A program made the position numbers and the translations under genes. 64,000 nucleotides of DNA, taken from NCBI GenBank assembly GCA_016872115.1, contig VHBC01000001.1, positions 1-64,000 of the forward strand, written 5' to 3'. Under the pieces are notes generated by a model that made no database searches, was not told the DNA's origin, and saw only the letters and a program-made list of their open reading frames with translations. The DNA is from Sphingomonadales bacterium. GTDB lineage: Bacteria; Bacteroidota; Bacteroidia; Flavobacteriales_D; Crocinitomicaceae. Positions 7,215 through 16,497 of the stretch are shown here, one piece after another (position 1 is the first letter of the stretch; every line of letters starts with the position of its first letter).

Positions 7215-9620
7215 ATGAAATCACTATATCTTATGGTGATAGGTGTGCTTTTCTTGCCTATCCTCAGTTTTGCGCAGCTAACTTTTGAAGTGCGCGATGC
7301 TTATACCTTCGAGTCTGTAAATGGGCTAACAATACAGTCAAAGGCTAAAGTGAAGCAACTATCAAATTCAAGTTATCAATTGGATGGACAAGCGCCTTTT
7401 ACTGTTGAAATTCAACACCCGGATTACGAAAAGTATACTTTGCAAATTCCAGGTAATGGTGCTGCAATTCAGGTGACGGTTTATCTCGTTCCAAATACCC
7501 AAACGGAAAATGAAACGGTTGTCTCTGCCAATAAAACGGCTGAAAAGCGCAAGGATGTCGCTCAGAAGATTCAAGTAATTAGAGCTTCTGAACTGCAGTT
7601 TCAGCAACAAACATCCATGGCTGACGTATTGTCTAATTCCGGATCTGTTTTCGTTCAAAAAAGCCAACTCGGCGGCGGCAGCCCGATAATTCGCGGCTTT
7701 GAAACCAATAAAGTTCTATTAGTAGTTGATGGTATACGCATGAATAATGCGATATACCGAGGAGGGCACCTTCAAAATATTCTCACTTTAGATCAAGCAA
7801 ATATGGACCGCGTTGAAGTTGTTTTTGGGCCGGGTTCAGTGATGTATGGCTCAGATGCCATTGGAGGCGTCATGAGTTTTCAGACCAAAAAACCAATTTT
7901 TAGTTCAACAGACCAAACACTTGTAAAAAGTGGCGCTTATGTACGTGCGTTTTCTGCAGGCGCTGGTTATGCTACAAATGCCCAAGTGAATGTCGCAAAT
8001 AAACGCTTTGCTTCATTAACTTCCATTTCTTACGCAAGTTTTGGTGATTTACGACAAGGAAACAAGCGTTCTGAAGCAATCGGAAATTTGGGTTACCGAC
8101 CTTGGTGTGTCAGTACGATAAATGGGGTGGACAGCATGGTGACCAATACAGACAGTAGTTTGCAAGTAGGTTCTGGGTACAGCCAATACGACGTTTTACA
8201 AAAGTTCAGTTTTAAGCAAAAACAAGGCGTAAGCCATCATTTGAATTTACAATTGTCAAATTCGAGTAACATTGATCGTTACGACCGGCTCACTTTAATG
8301 TCGGGTTCTAAACCAAAATTTGCAGAATGGTATTATGGTCCACAATTCCGTCTTCTTGCTGCTTATACATTAGAATTGTCGAACGCAACTAAGTTTTACG
8401 ACAACGCCCGCCTCATTTTGGCTTATCAAGCTATTGAAGAAAGCCGCATGGACAGAAGGTTTAATAAAGTAGGCTTGAACCACCGCATAGAACAACTCGA
8501 TATTTATAGCTTGAATGCCGATTTCATGAAGAAAAAAGGCGCTCATGAATTACGCTATGGCGCCGAGGCTTATTTGAATTTAGTGAATTCAACGGCTTAC
8601 ACTGAAGATATCACAACAGGAGCGCAAACGACTTTGGATACGCGTTACCCAGATGGCGGTTCCAGCATGCAAGGGGCCGCGCTTTATGCTTCACATACTT
8701 TAGAGCTTTCAGATAAATTAATTATCAATGATGGCATCCGTCTTTCACAAGTAGCACTGAATGCCAAATTCAAGGACCAAAGTTTTTTTCCTTTTCCGTT
8801 TAGCGAAATCCAACAAAATCATTTGGCAGTAAATGGCAATTTAGGTTTGATTTATATGCCTATTTCTAAATTCCGTCTTACTTTAAACGGGTCTACGGCT
8901 TTTAGAGCACCGAACGTGGATGACCTCACTAAAGTATTTGAGTCTGTTCCGGGAAAGGTTGTTGTTCCTAATCCTAACCTGCTTGCAGAATATGCCTATA
9001 ATGCAGAGTTTGGTCTTCACTATACCGTATTGAAAAACACGGTATTAGGCGCAACTGTATATCAAACCTGGCTTACGAATGCTTTGACAGTTCAAAATGG
9101 CACTTTCAATGGTTCGGACAGTGTACTTTATGATGGTCAAATGAGTTCGGTACTTAAAACAACGAACGCTGGTAGCGCAAAAGTATATGGCGTAGAAGCG
9201 TTTGTAAATGCGCAAATTACAAGCAAATGGCAATTGTTTGCAAGCTACAATTATACCTACGGCCGCATCGCAACTGATACCATTCCTTACCCGTTAGATC
9301 ACGTTGCACCTGCTTTTGGTAAAATTAGCTTGAAATACACCCCAACTTTCAAACTCAGATTGGAGGCCTTTGCCATGTACTCAGCTGCAAAGAAATTGGA
9401 AGATTACAATTTAGTTGGCGAAGATAATTTTGCTTACGCTACGCCAAATGGAATGCCAAGTTGGTATACCCTTAATCTAAGAGCCAATTACAACCTAAAC
9501 AATACACTCAGTATTCAATTGGCTTGTGAGAATATTTTAGATCAGAACTACCGCATGTTCGCATCGAACATCTCGGCACCTGGCCGCAATTTTATTTTGA
9601 CCCTTAGAGGATCGTTTTAA
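7215..9620 (+). CDS. TonB-dependent outer-membrane receptor
   Basis: An 801-residue outer-membrane receptor for energy-dependent uptake of a scarce ligand. The signal peptide is residues about 1-20 (LPILSFAQ). A beta-sandwich-like N-terminal extension spans about 21-100, the plug about 105-225 (VLSNSGSVFVQKSQLGGGSP, IIRGFETNKVLLVVDGIRMN, VEVVFGPGSVMYGSDAIGGV) and a 22-strand-type barrel the rest, ending in aromatic FILTLRGSF as barrel proteins do. The plug sequence resembles the heme/cobalamin/siderophore group (RGF..N.vLlvvDGiRmNNAiyrgGHLQN), but the ligand cannot be named from the sequence. There is no SusD partner, so it is not a polysaccharide-type SusC pair. It ends at a strong terminator. 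Confidence 0.92.
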   Translation: MKSLYLMVIGVLFLPILSFAQLTFEVRDAYTFESVNGLTIQSKAKVKQLSNSSYQLDGQAPFTVEIQHPDYEKYTLQIPGNGAAIQVTVYLVPNTQTENETVVSANKTAEKRKDVAQKIQVIRASELQFQQQTSMADVLSNSGSVFVQKSQLGGGSPIIRGFETNKVLLVVDGIRMNNAIYRGGHLQNILTLDQANMDRVEVVFGPGSVMYGSDAIGGVMSFQTKKPIFSSTDQTLVKSGAYVRAFSAGAGYATNAQVNVANKRFASLTSISYASFGDLRQGNKRSEAIGNLGYRPWCVSTINGVDSMVTNTDSSLQVGSGYSQYDVLQKFSFKQKQGVSHHLNLQLSNSSNIDRYDRLTLMSGSKPKFAEWYYGPQFRLLAAYTLELSNATKFYDNARLILAYQAIEESRMDRRFNKVGLNHRIEQLDIYSLNADFMKKKGAHELRYGAEAYLNLVNSTAYTEDITTGAQTTLDTRYPDGGSSMQGAALYASHTLELSDKLIINDGIRLSQVALNAKFKDQSFFPFPFSEIQQNHLAVNGNLGLIYMPISKFRLTLNGSTAFRAPNVDDLTKVFESVPGKVVVPNPNLLAEYAYNAEFGLHYTVLKNTVLGATVYQTWLTNALTVQNGTFNGSDSVLYDGQMSSVLKTTNAGSAKVYGVEAFVNAQITSKWQLFASYNYTYGRIATDTIPYPLDHVAPAFGKISLKYTPTFKLRLEAFAMYSAAKKLEDYNLVGEDNFAYATPNGMPSWYTLNLRANYNLNNTLSIQLACENILDQNYRMFASNISAPGRNFILTLRGSF

Positions 9621-9634
9621 TCCAATAAAAAAAA

Positions 9635-9667
9635 CAAAAAAGGCGGAGTTAACTCCGCCTTTTTTAT
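9635..9667. terminator. Bidirectional terminator between the TonB receptor and a convergent lipoprotein gene
   Basis: A perfect 20-nt palindrome, AGGCGGAGTTAACTCCGCCT, is flanked by an A run on the left and a T run on the right, so it can act for both convergent genes. Confidence 0.9.
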
Positions 9668-10434
9668 TGGGCGTCTTTTGTAGCGTACTTTGCTTGGCTC
9701 TCCAAATAGAAAAAAGTGTATTTGATTTTTTCTATTGGCGTGATTTTCGGGAAATACGTGTTTTTGTCTGCCCCAGCTGGGAGCGCTTCCAACTTGGCCT
9801 CCATGACAAAAATATTTTTTTGGGGTCCGTACGATCCTGCGCCATACGAAAAATGATAGGCTTCTGTAAGTGCGGTTCCGAGGCCATCGAAATTTTTGAA
9901 TTGAAAAATGCGTCGAGGCGTGTGGTTGCTCACAGTATAAAAGTCTTTATAGGATGCATTTCTTATTCTGAAATCAATCAGGATGTCTTTGTATTGTGTA
10001 GAGCTGATATTTTCAAAACTTACTTTTAATGGTAGCAATGGGGAAGATGGAATCGCTATTGGGGGTGAAAGCATGTCGAGCTTGCCATCAAAAAAGAAAA
10101 AGTAATTGAAATTTCCCATAAAACCGAGGTCGGCCCGTTTGGCTGGGTTTGGGCCAGCAGCGGCTTCTTTCATAGCAAAATCAAGACGATTGACAGTGAT
10201 AATAGCATCCTCTATACCGTCTGCGTCCAGTTGTGCGCCGTAAATGGCAAGCTCGAATTTTTCATTGGCTTGAATATTCAATGCAGCGCGTACCATTCGA
10301 TTGGCATATGCTTCGAGGCTTTGTTTACCTTTTACCGGAGGGCCAGCTGGCTTGTTTTCAGTGGTGGGTTCTTCGCTTTTTGGCCCCTGACAGGACCACA
10401 GCAAAAGGGGAATAAGGATAATTAAGTATTTCAC
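9664..10434 (-). CDS. Hypothetical lipoprotein
   Basis: 256 residues with a clear lipoprotein signal: MKYLIILIPLLLWSC, with the cysteine at residue 15. A low-complexity linker (EEPTTENKPAGPP) follows, then a globular domain with the acidic loop AQLDADGIEDAIITVNR, which resembles a calcium-loop or VCBS-like element but is too short to assign. The start is GTG at 10432-10434; a TATATTTG -7 box lies exactly 4 nt upstream, which supports this start and suggests an almost leaderless transcript. The function is not recognised. Confidence 0.75.
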   Translation of the reverse strand: MKYLIILIPLLLWSCQGPKSEEPTTENKPAGPPVKGKQSLEAYANRMVRAALNIQANEKFELAIYGAQLDADGIEDAIITVNRLDFAMKEAAAGPNPAKRADLGFMGNFNYFFFFDGKLDMLSPPIAIPSSPLLPLKVSFENISSTQYKDILIDFRIRNASYKDFYTVSNHTPRRIFQFKNFDGLGTALTEAYHFSYGAGSYGPQKNIFVMEAKLEALPAGADKNTYFPKITPIEKIKYTFFYLESQAKYATKDAQ

Positions 10435-10438
10435 AATG

Positions 10439-10446
10439 CAAATATA
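10439..10446 (-). promoter_or_regulatory. -7 promoter box TATATTTG, 4 nt from the GTG start
   Basis: A perfect TAnnTTTG box on the minus strand, separated by CATT from the GTG of the lipoprotein gene. Confidence 0.6.
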
Positions 10447-10606
10447 AGGATGTCAATGATAACGTTTATGAACAATTTTAGGAGTAGTTAAAGAAAATTG
10501 TGGATAATTCAATAGATTTTATGATTGAGTTAAAGTATTCTTAATCAATTAGATATTTACGATTATTTATTTTGTTCAGTGAGAAAAAGGAATGATTTTG
10601 AAACCT

Positions 10607-10621
10607 TGGCACAATCCTTGG
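10607..10621 (+). promoter_or_regulatory. Sigma-54-like -24/-12 promoter
   Basis: TGGCACAATCCTTGG matches the sigma-54 consensus TGGCACG-N4-TTGC, with the GG and G core at the right spacing and G instead of C at the last core position. Transcription would start near 10633, about 35 nt before the ATG at 10668. The upstream 170 nt (10435-10606) hold no gene and could carry an enhancer-binding-protein site, but I see no clear palindrome. Confidence 0.55.
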
Positions 10622-10667
10622 CGTAAGAGCACTCGAAACACAACAAAATAATTAAAATACGAAGACT

Positions 10668-10859
10668 ATGACCACAAGTATTCAATCGCTCAGAACTAAG
10701 TCGATTCGTCAAGCAAAGCTGAAACTAGATCAGCACCGTGAATTAGGTGTTCAAAGTCCTTTAAACATATTTGAAGTTGCCGATCTATGGGATAGCATTC
10801 GCTTCACTGAAGAAAAATTAAGTGTAGAACCTCAAGGATTCGCACTGATTCTCAACTAA
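10668..10859 (+). CDS. Small hypothetical protein (63 residues)
   Basis: A basic N-terminal half (SLRTKSIRQAKLKLDQHRELG, probably helical) is followed by an acidic half (FEVADLWDSIRFTEEKLSVE). There is no signal peptide or membrane segment. The ATG lies 47 nt after a sigma-54-like promoter and the ORF ends 25 nt before a terminator hairpin, so it looks like a complete single-gene transcription unit. The family is not recognised; a small regulatory or stress-response protein is possible but only a guess. Confidence 0.7.
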   Translation: MTTSIQSLRTKSIRQAKLKLDQHRELGVQSPLNIFEVADLWDSIRFTEEKLSVEPQGFALILN

Positions 10860-10884
10860 TAGTTGATTTATAGTTAGATAAAAG

Positions 10885-10912
10885 AAGGACGCAGCAATGG
10901 GTCCTTTTTTTT
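10885..10912 (+). terminator. Terminator of the 63-residue gene
   Basis: AAGGAC/GTCCTT stem with a 10-nt loop followed by eight T. It lies 25 nt after the stop codon and abuts the 3' end of mnmA on the other strand. Confidence 0.75.
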
Positions 10913-12086
10913 ATGCAATTACACCAGAGCCGAGAAGCGCATTGCCGCAATACCAAGCCGCAAATTGCCCTGGCGTAATGCCTTTTTGTTTTTGTTTAAA
11001 AAGGATATACAACTCACCCTCTTTTGAAATAAGTTGTGCTTCTTGTAAAGGTTGTCGGTAACGTATGCGCACAAGACAAGCTAGTTTGCCACTGCCTTCA
11101 AATTCTGTATGCGAATTGATCCATGAAATAGTATCGTTTTCAAGCTTTAAAGCCCAACGGTTGAGTCCCGGATGCTGTTCCGTTTGGCCGCTGTACACGA
11201 CATTGTTTACGGTATCAATTCCAATCACAAAACTTGGTTCGGGTCTGCCACCGATGTGCAAACCTTTACGTTGGCCGATGGTGTAGTAATGTGCGCCTTG
11301 GTGTTTTGTAACTACTTTTCCTTCTTGAGGTTCGTAAATGAAAGGCTGCGCCAAAGATTCAATGTTATCAATATTCGGTTTTAGAGAATTGTAGATCCTG
11401 AATTTTTCGAGTGTAGGAGAAACTTCAATTATGTGGCCCTCCTTAGTTGCTAGTTGTTGTTGGAGAAAGGTTGGAAGCGCAATTTTACCAACAAAACACA
11501 GTCCCTGAGAATCTTTTTTGTCTGCAGTGACCAAGCCATTTTGTTGTGCAATTTGTCTTACTTCGGCTTTTTTTAGGTGACCAATTGGGAACAATGCTTT
11601 TGTGAGTTGCTCCTGGCTGAGTTGGCACAAAAAATAGGATTGGTCTTTGCCGGGGTCGGCTCCAGCTAATAAACTAAAGCTGCCGTCTGCATTTTCTTGC
11701 CTTTGGCAATAATGTCCTGTTGCAACGTAGTCTGCTCCCAAATCAAGGGCAGCTTTTAAAAAGACATCGAACTTGATTTCTCTATTGCACAAAACATCGG
11801 GATTTGGCGTGCGCCCAGCTTCATATTCTTTAAACATGTAGTTGACAATCCGGTCTTTATACTGTTCAGATAAATCAATTACTTGAAATGGAATGCCAAG
11901 TTGTTGGGCAATAAGTAGGGCGTCATTGGAGTCGTCTATCCAAGGGCATTCATCAGAAAGGGTAACACTTTGGTCGTGCCAGTTGCGCATGAACATTCCA
12001 ATGACTTCATAACCTTGTTGTTGTAATAATAACGCAGCAACGCTGGAGTCTACTCCGCCAGAAAGTCCTACGACTACTCTTTTCAT
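10911..12086 (-). CDS. mnmA: tRNA-specific 2-thiouridylase MnmA
   Basis: Makes the 2-thio group on the wobble uridine of Lys, Glu and Gln tRNAs in the cytoplasm, using ATP and relayed sulfur. The 391-residue product has the PP-loop [16 protein letters not shown] at the N-terminus. The nucleophile cysteine is in [14 protein letters not shown] and the second active-site cysteine in [11 protein letters not shown]; the tRNA/ATP-binding segment is [15 protein letters not shown]. The C-terminal beta-barrel domain starts near residue 270 ([14 protein letters not shown]). It is the last gene of a long minus-strand run, yet a TAACTTTG box 4 nt before the ATG suggests it also has its own promoter. Confidence 0.97.
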   Translation of the reverse strand: MKRVVVGLSGGVDSSVAALLLQQQGYEVIGMFMRNWHDQSVTLSDECPWIDDSNDALLIAQQLGIPFQVIDLSEQYKDRIVNYMFKEYEAGRTPNPDVLCNREIKFDVFLKAALDLGADYVATGHYCQRQENADGSFSLLAGADPGKDQSYFLCQLSQEQLTKALFPIGHLKKAEVRQIAQQNGLVTADKKDSQGLCFVGKIALPTFLQQQLATKEGHIIEVSPTLEKFRIYNSLKPNIDNIESLAQPFIYEPQEGKVVTKHQGAHYYTIGQRKGLHIGGRPEPSFVIGIDTVNNVVYSGQTEQHPGLNRWALKLENDTISWINSHTEFEGSGKLACLVRIRYRQPLQEAQLISKEGELYILFKQKQKGITPGQFAAWYCGNALLGSGVIA

Positions 12087-12090
12087 AAAA

Positions 12091-12098
12091 CAAAGTTA
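12091..12098 (-). promoter_or_regulatory. -7 promoter box TAACTTTG, 4 nt from the mnmA start
   Basis: A perfect TAnnTTTG box on the minus strand within the 19-nt gap between the T9SS cargo gene and mnmA, separated from the ATG by TTTT. Confidence 0.5.
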
Positions 12099-12105
12099 AG
12101 GCTTC

Positions 12106-14916
12106 TTAGTGGATCAGGTGAAGGAAGCCTTGTCTTTTCTCTTGTCCACTAGTAAAGAGGTAAAAGTAAATTCCTTCTGAAAGTAATTCACCTTGTTCGT
12201 TTTTACCTTCGAAGGCTTTTTGAGCTGAATTTGTTGTGAAAATTGTTTGCCCCCAACGGTTTAAAATTTGCAATTCAAAAGAAGCACAGTTTTCGTAGAG
12301 CGGATCAATTTGCCATTTATGGTTTTCAGCATTACTTTTTGTCGAAATGATATTTGGAAATACCATCTCTTGCAATACAATTGATGGAACAATGTCAATA
12401 GAGCCATTGGCAGTGTAGGTACATCCGTTAACAAGGTTTATTGTGAAGGTGTATGGAATTATTCCGGCCTGATCAAAGTTTAACGTGATGGGATTTTGAT
12501 TATAAGGAAGTGAATTAATCGTCCACTGCAAGTTTTGAATATCGGTGCTCGGTACATTAAAGTTAGCTTGAAAGCTTGCCGTCTGACCGCATGTATCCGA
12601 GCTATTCAAAAAGATTTGAGGAACACTTAGCAATTGAAAATTCTGAGTGGTGGTATCTGAACAACCTGCAGAACTTGTTAAAACCAACGTTGCAGTGTAA
12701 GACCCACTTTGGGCATAAGTATAGCTGGTTGGTATATTATTTAGCGTTTGCCCGTCTCCAGGTAAAAAAGTTCCTTGAATGGTGGTGCCCAAAATAGGTG
12801 TTCCCGTCCAACTGCTCAAGTTATTGAAATTGACAGTTTGCCCATCGCACAAAGGCTCGGCACTAAAGTTTGCAAGTGGGAATGGATTGAAGCTAATTTG
12901 AAAGGTGTCAGAGGCTGTGCATCCATTAGTGGTAATGAGATTTACTATAAATGATTCTGTACTGCCATTGTTGGTTTGTAGGTCAAAAGTGTAGGGGTTA
13001 TTAGTAGACAGCGTTTGACCATTTTGTTGCCAACTGAGTTGATCAAAGGCATCTTGTTGATCCGTTTGATATGCTGCATTGAACATTAAAGCTGAGCCGC
13101 AAATAGTATTTGGCCCGGTGTATTGAATGGTTGGATTGCCTAGGACTGTACCTGAAAGTGTTGCAGGAGGCGAACTGCAGCCATTCGTATCAATGATGGT
13201 GAGTTGGGCATTGTATGTACCAGGGTTCAATAATACCGTGAATGAATCTAGGAAACTCGTAGTATTGCCCAGAGACCACAAATATTGAGCGGCCGCTATA
13301 TCTATCCAAAAAGAAAGCGTTTCGCCGTTACAAACAGGTCCATTCGTTAAAATGTTGGGAGCGTTCGGATTGGGATTTACTTGAATGGTGATGGTATCTG
13401 GCGTAATTGGACAGACGCCAGGTAAAAAACCAGAAATCGTATAAGTTCCGGCGTTGGCCAGTTGCGCCTGTTGAATTGGTAATTGAGGTCCATTTGAACT
13501 AAGGTTATTTGGACCGGTCCAGTTGTAGGTTGCGCCTGTCAAGATGTTGGTAGTTAATAGAATAGTTTCACCTACGCAAAAGCTTTGGTCATTGACGCTT
13601 ATTTGGTATTGTGCAGCAGCAAAATCACTGAAATAACCATAGCGACAACCACTTGAAGAACCACCATGAACAACGCCTAAATGAAATTTAAAGTTAGGAT
13701 TGTCTATTCGAGACGCTAATTGTACGCCAACAAAAGCACTCGCATCAATTTGTGCATATTTCCATGCGTTATTCGTTCCTGGAACAAAATTAAATGCTGC
13801 AGCATTAATGATTCCTGTATTTCCATTAAAGGTGAAGTCGTTTTCACCTCCGGCAGGAACGAGAATATTTAATGCAAAAAACTCATTTGTGGAGCGCACA
13901 AAAGCAACCGTATTTGAACCTGTACAAACAATTGATGGCAAAACGGCACCTCCGACTTCGCAGCCAAAACCAGTGGTATGTAAAACATGTGCAGGTAAAC
14001 TCGTTTCGATCAGGACCGTAGGACTACTCAGTGTATGGACATAAGTGTCAGTTGCATTAATTGTGGCAACAACTGCTCCGTCTACAGAAATTTGCGTGTT
14101 GTTTTGAACGGCTACTACATATATTTTATCAGGGCCATTCAAATATCCTTTTAAAATAATGTACTCAGTTCCGATCACTTGATTTGGAATTAATTGATCT
14201 CCCATGAGGTCTGCACAACCACCATAGGGAGCACCACTCATTGAGTCGTCGTGGAGTGTAACTGCAATGGGAAGGTTGCTGCTAATAGTTGATCCGCTGA
14301 GGTGTTGATTGGCTAAAATAGAAACGGCTTCAGCCGAAAAAGTTTCTCCTTTTTGAAGATTAATGGTAAATGGAATATTGGCGGCATGTCCAACAATTGC
14401 TTGCTTTGGATTGATGGTGACCACAGTGTTGTTTTCAGTGGCAACGATATTGAATCCGGAGCGTGCATAGGATGCATTATTGAGAAAATTTTGTGCGGGT
14501 ACAACAAAAGCAGTACCTAAAGAATTTTTACCTTTTAAAGCGAATATATCTGGATTGCAATTGCAAGTTGGCGTTACTTCATAGTAAGCCATAATGGGTG
14601 CTGTTGAGCTTATTCTAAATCCGTATGGTAAAATCGTGTTGGCAGGTTTGTTTTCTATTTGATCAATCCAAGCGGTGAGGTTAAGTGTTTGGGCATCATT
14701 GGCAAGTAAGTTAAGAACTTGATTAGGAAAAGTTGGATTTGCAGGCTGACTCACCGTAATTGTAGCTGCTTGATTTAAAGTTGCAAATCGGAAAACGATA
14801 GGGCGGTCTCCGTGACTTTGCGCAACTTCAGGGGCTACAAACCAAAATAATGTATCTAGCTGTGCTTGCGCCGAAAAAAGAAGACTTGTAAAAACAAGTA
14901 GGATACAAAATTTCAT
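12106..14916 (-). CDS. Giant secreted protein: IgGFc-binding-like domain, PKD/Ig-like domains, T9SS type B (gliding-associated) C-terminus
   Basis: 936 residues. I use the ATG at 14916 (MKFCILLVFTSLLFSAQAQ, a signal peptide) because the ORF-track start at 14925 is a TTG. Residues about 25-450 resemble the IgGFc-binding-protein N-terminal domain (NQVIGTEYIILKG, PTVLIETSLPAHVLHTTGFG, GGCRYGYFSDF-like SGCRYGYFSDF). Residues about 460-840 hold several Ig-like/PKD domains (YNWTGPNNLS, AGTYTISGF, SGSYTATLVLTSSAGCSD). The last 85 residues fit the gliding motility-associated type B sorting domain (LQILNRWGQTIF, LSEGIYFYLF). It should be displayed on the cell surface or released, perhaps for adhesion. 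It is encoded in the same run as porT. Confidence 0.88.
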   Translation of the reverse strand: MKFCILLVFTSLLFSAQAQLDTLFWFVAPEVAQSHGDRPIVFRFATLNQAATITVSQPANPTFPNQVLNLLANDAQTLNLTAWIDQIENKPANTILPYGFRISSTAPIMAYYEVTPTCNCNPDIFALKGKNSLGTAFVVPAQNFLNNASYARSGFNIVATENNTVVTINPKQAIVGHAANIPFTINLQKGETFSAEAVSILANQHLSGSTISSNLPIAVTLHDDSMSGAPYGGCADLMGDQLIPNQVIGTEYIILKGYLNGPDKIYVVAVQNNTQISVDGAVVATINATDTYVHTLSSPTVLIETSLPAHVLHTTGFGCEVGGAVLPSIVCTGSNTVAFVRSTNEFFALNILVPAGGENDFTFNGNTGIINAAAFNFVPGTNNAWKYAQIDASAFVGVQLASRIDNPNFKFHLGVVHGGSSSGCRYGYFSDFAAAQYQISVNDQSFCVGETILLTTNILTGATYNWTGPNNLSSNGPQLPIQQAQLANAGTYTISGFLPGVCPITPDTITIQVNPNPNAPNILTNGPVCNGETLSFWIDIAAAQYLWSLGNTTSFLDSFTVLLNPGTYNAQLTIIDTNGCSSPPATLSGTVLGNPTIQYTGPNTICGSALMFNAAYQTDQQDAFDQLSWQQNGQTLSTNNPYTFDLQTNNGSTESFIVNLITTNGCTASDTFQISFNPFPLANFSAEPLCDGQTVNFNNLSSWTGTPILGTTIQGTFLPGDGQTLNNIPTSYTYAQSGSYTATLVLTSSAGCSDTTTQNFQLLSVPQIFLNSSDTCGQTASFQANFNVPSTDIQNLQWTINSLPYNQNPITLNFDQAGIIPYTFTINLVNGCTYTANGSIDIVPSIVLQEMVFPNIISTKSNAENHKWQIDPLYENCASFELQILNRWGQTIFTTNSAQKAFEGKNEQGELLSEGIYFYLFTSGQEKRQGFLHLIH

Positions 14917-14940
14917 AACTGTCAAAAATGTTTCCTAAAA

Positions 14941-16497
14941 TTAAACACTTAAATGTGTTTGTGCAATTTTTTCAAGACAATTTATGCCGTCAATAGCTGC
15001 CGAAACAATACCGCCAGCATAACCGGCTCCTTCGGCAATAGGGTAGAGGTTTTTGATTTGAAGGTGCTGAAAAGTTATTGGATCTCTGGGAATTAGTACG
15101 GGAGAAGATGTTCTGGACTCAGGCGCGTGCACAACGGCGTCGTTGGTAATAAACCCAGGCATTTTCCGATTAAAATCAATAAAAGCTTGACAGAGTCGAC
15201 GATAAACGAAATCGGGGAAGATATCTTTGAGGTTCACACTTGTGAAGCCTGGTTGATATGAAGATCTCGGAAAGTGAGTTGTAAGTTGACCATTTACGAA
15301 ATCTTGAAGTCCTTGGGCGGGAACTTTTTGGGTTTTTCCGGCAGCTTCCCAACACTTTTGTTCGATTTCTTTTTGAAAATTCAGGCACACAAATGGATTT
15401 TTCAAATCTGGAAAATCGGTTGGTTCAATACCCACCACAATTCCTGAATTTGCGTAGATGTTATTTCGCTTGGAAGGAGACCAACCATTAGTTACAACCT
15501 CATCGGGAGCTGTCGCACACGGCGCAATGATGCCACCTGGGCACATGCAAAAAGAATAGACGCCTCTGTTGTCAACTTGTGTAACAAGACTGTAAGAAGC
15601 CGGAGGTAAATAAGCATCGTTGTGGCGCCCGTGGTATTGCAGGCTGTCGATATAGGCCTGGGTGTGCTCTACACGAACACCAAGCGCAAAAGGCTTGGCT
15701 TTGATTTCAATGTTTTTTTGGTGCAATAATGCAAAGATATCTCTTGCGGAATGCCCGGTAGCTAAAATTACTTTTTCAACGGCAATTTTTTCTTTGTAAT
15801 TGACCTGAATATGTGTAATCTTTTTTTCTTGGATAAGAAGGTCTGTTATTTTATTTTCGAAGTTGATTTGTCCACCCGAAACAATAATTTGCGCTCGGAT
15901 GGCTTCGATGAGTTGAGGGAGTTTATTGGTTCCGATATGCGGATGCGCATCGACCAAGATGTCTTCTGTGGCGCCAAACTGCACCAACCATTCTAGCACT
16001 TTTTGAACGTCGCCGCGCTTTTTGGAGCGTGTGTATAATTTGCCATCCGAGTAAGTACCGGCCCCGCCCTCGCCAAAACAATAATTGGATTCAGGGTTGA
16101 GCAAGTGTTCTTTGGTAAGTTTGGCGAGGTCTCGCCTTCGCGAGCGGACGTCTTTGCCGCGCTCAAAAATGATTGGTCTAAACCCTTGTAAAATCGCTTG
16201 CAAAGCGGCAAAGAGTCCGGCGGGGCCAGCTCCAATAATGTGTACGCTTGGCGCTTCTTTTGGCAAGATGTCAAAGGAGGTGGGATGGAAACGGGGCGCA
16301 AGCGCTGTATCTATGGCCACTTCCATGCTTGCATTGATTTTGATTTGTTTTTGGCGCGCATCAATGCTGCGCTTGCGCCAACGAAAAGCGATGTTTTGGT
16401 TTTGGGCTAGTTGAAGTTCTTTGCGAATGCGCTTTTCCAAGTGAGCGTCGTCTTTGGCTTCTTCTGGAGAACATGTGAAATCAAGAACTGAAATCAT
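14941..16497 (-). CDS. FAD-dependent dehydrogenase (COG2509-type oxidoreductase)
   Basis: A 518-residue cytoplasmic flavoprotein of unknown substrate. After an N-terminal about 85-residue domain (RIRKELQLAQN, FRWRKRSIDARQK) comes the FAD-binding Rossmann motif VHIIGAGPAGLFAALQA near residue 84. Further family signatures are CFGEGGAGTYSDGKLYTR, VILATGHSARDIF, CMCPGGIIAP and the C-terminal AEGAGYAGGIVSAAIDG. It overlaps porT by 4 nt (ATGA), which implies translational coupling, and lies 24 nt upstream of the T9SS cargo gene. The family is widespread but its reaction is not established. Confidence 0.9.
   Translation of the reverse strand: MISVLDFTCSPEEAKDDAHLEKRIRKELQLAQNQNIAFRWRKRSIDARQKQIKINASMEVAIDTALAPRFHPTSFDILPKEAPSVHIIGAGPAGLFAALQAILQGFRPIIFERGKDVRSRRRDLAKLTKEHLLNPESNYCFGEGGAGTYSDGKLYTRSKKRGDVQKVLEWLVQFGATEDILVDAHPHIGTNKLPQLIEAIRAQIIVSGGQINFENKITDLLIQEKKITHIQVNYKEKIAVEKVILATGHSARDIFALLHQKNIEIKAKPFALGVRVEHTQAYIDSLQYHGRHNDAYLPPASYSLVTQVDNRGVYSFCMCPGGIIAPCATAPDEVVTNGWSPSKRNNIYANSGIVVGIEPTDFPDLKNPFVCLNFQKEIEQKCWEAAGKTQKVPAQGLQDFVNGQLTTHFPRSSYQPGFTSVNLKDIFPDFVYRRLCQAFIDFNRKMPGFITNDAVVHAPESRTSSPVLIPRDPITFQHLQIKNLYPIAEGAGYAGGIVSAAIDGINCLEKIAQTHLSV

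Noticed and set aside
7215-9620. SusC-type polysaccharide utilisation locus
   Set aside because: No SusD gene and no glycoside hydrolases nearby; the receptor is 801 residues with a heme/siderophore/cobalamin-like plug.
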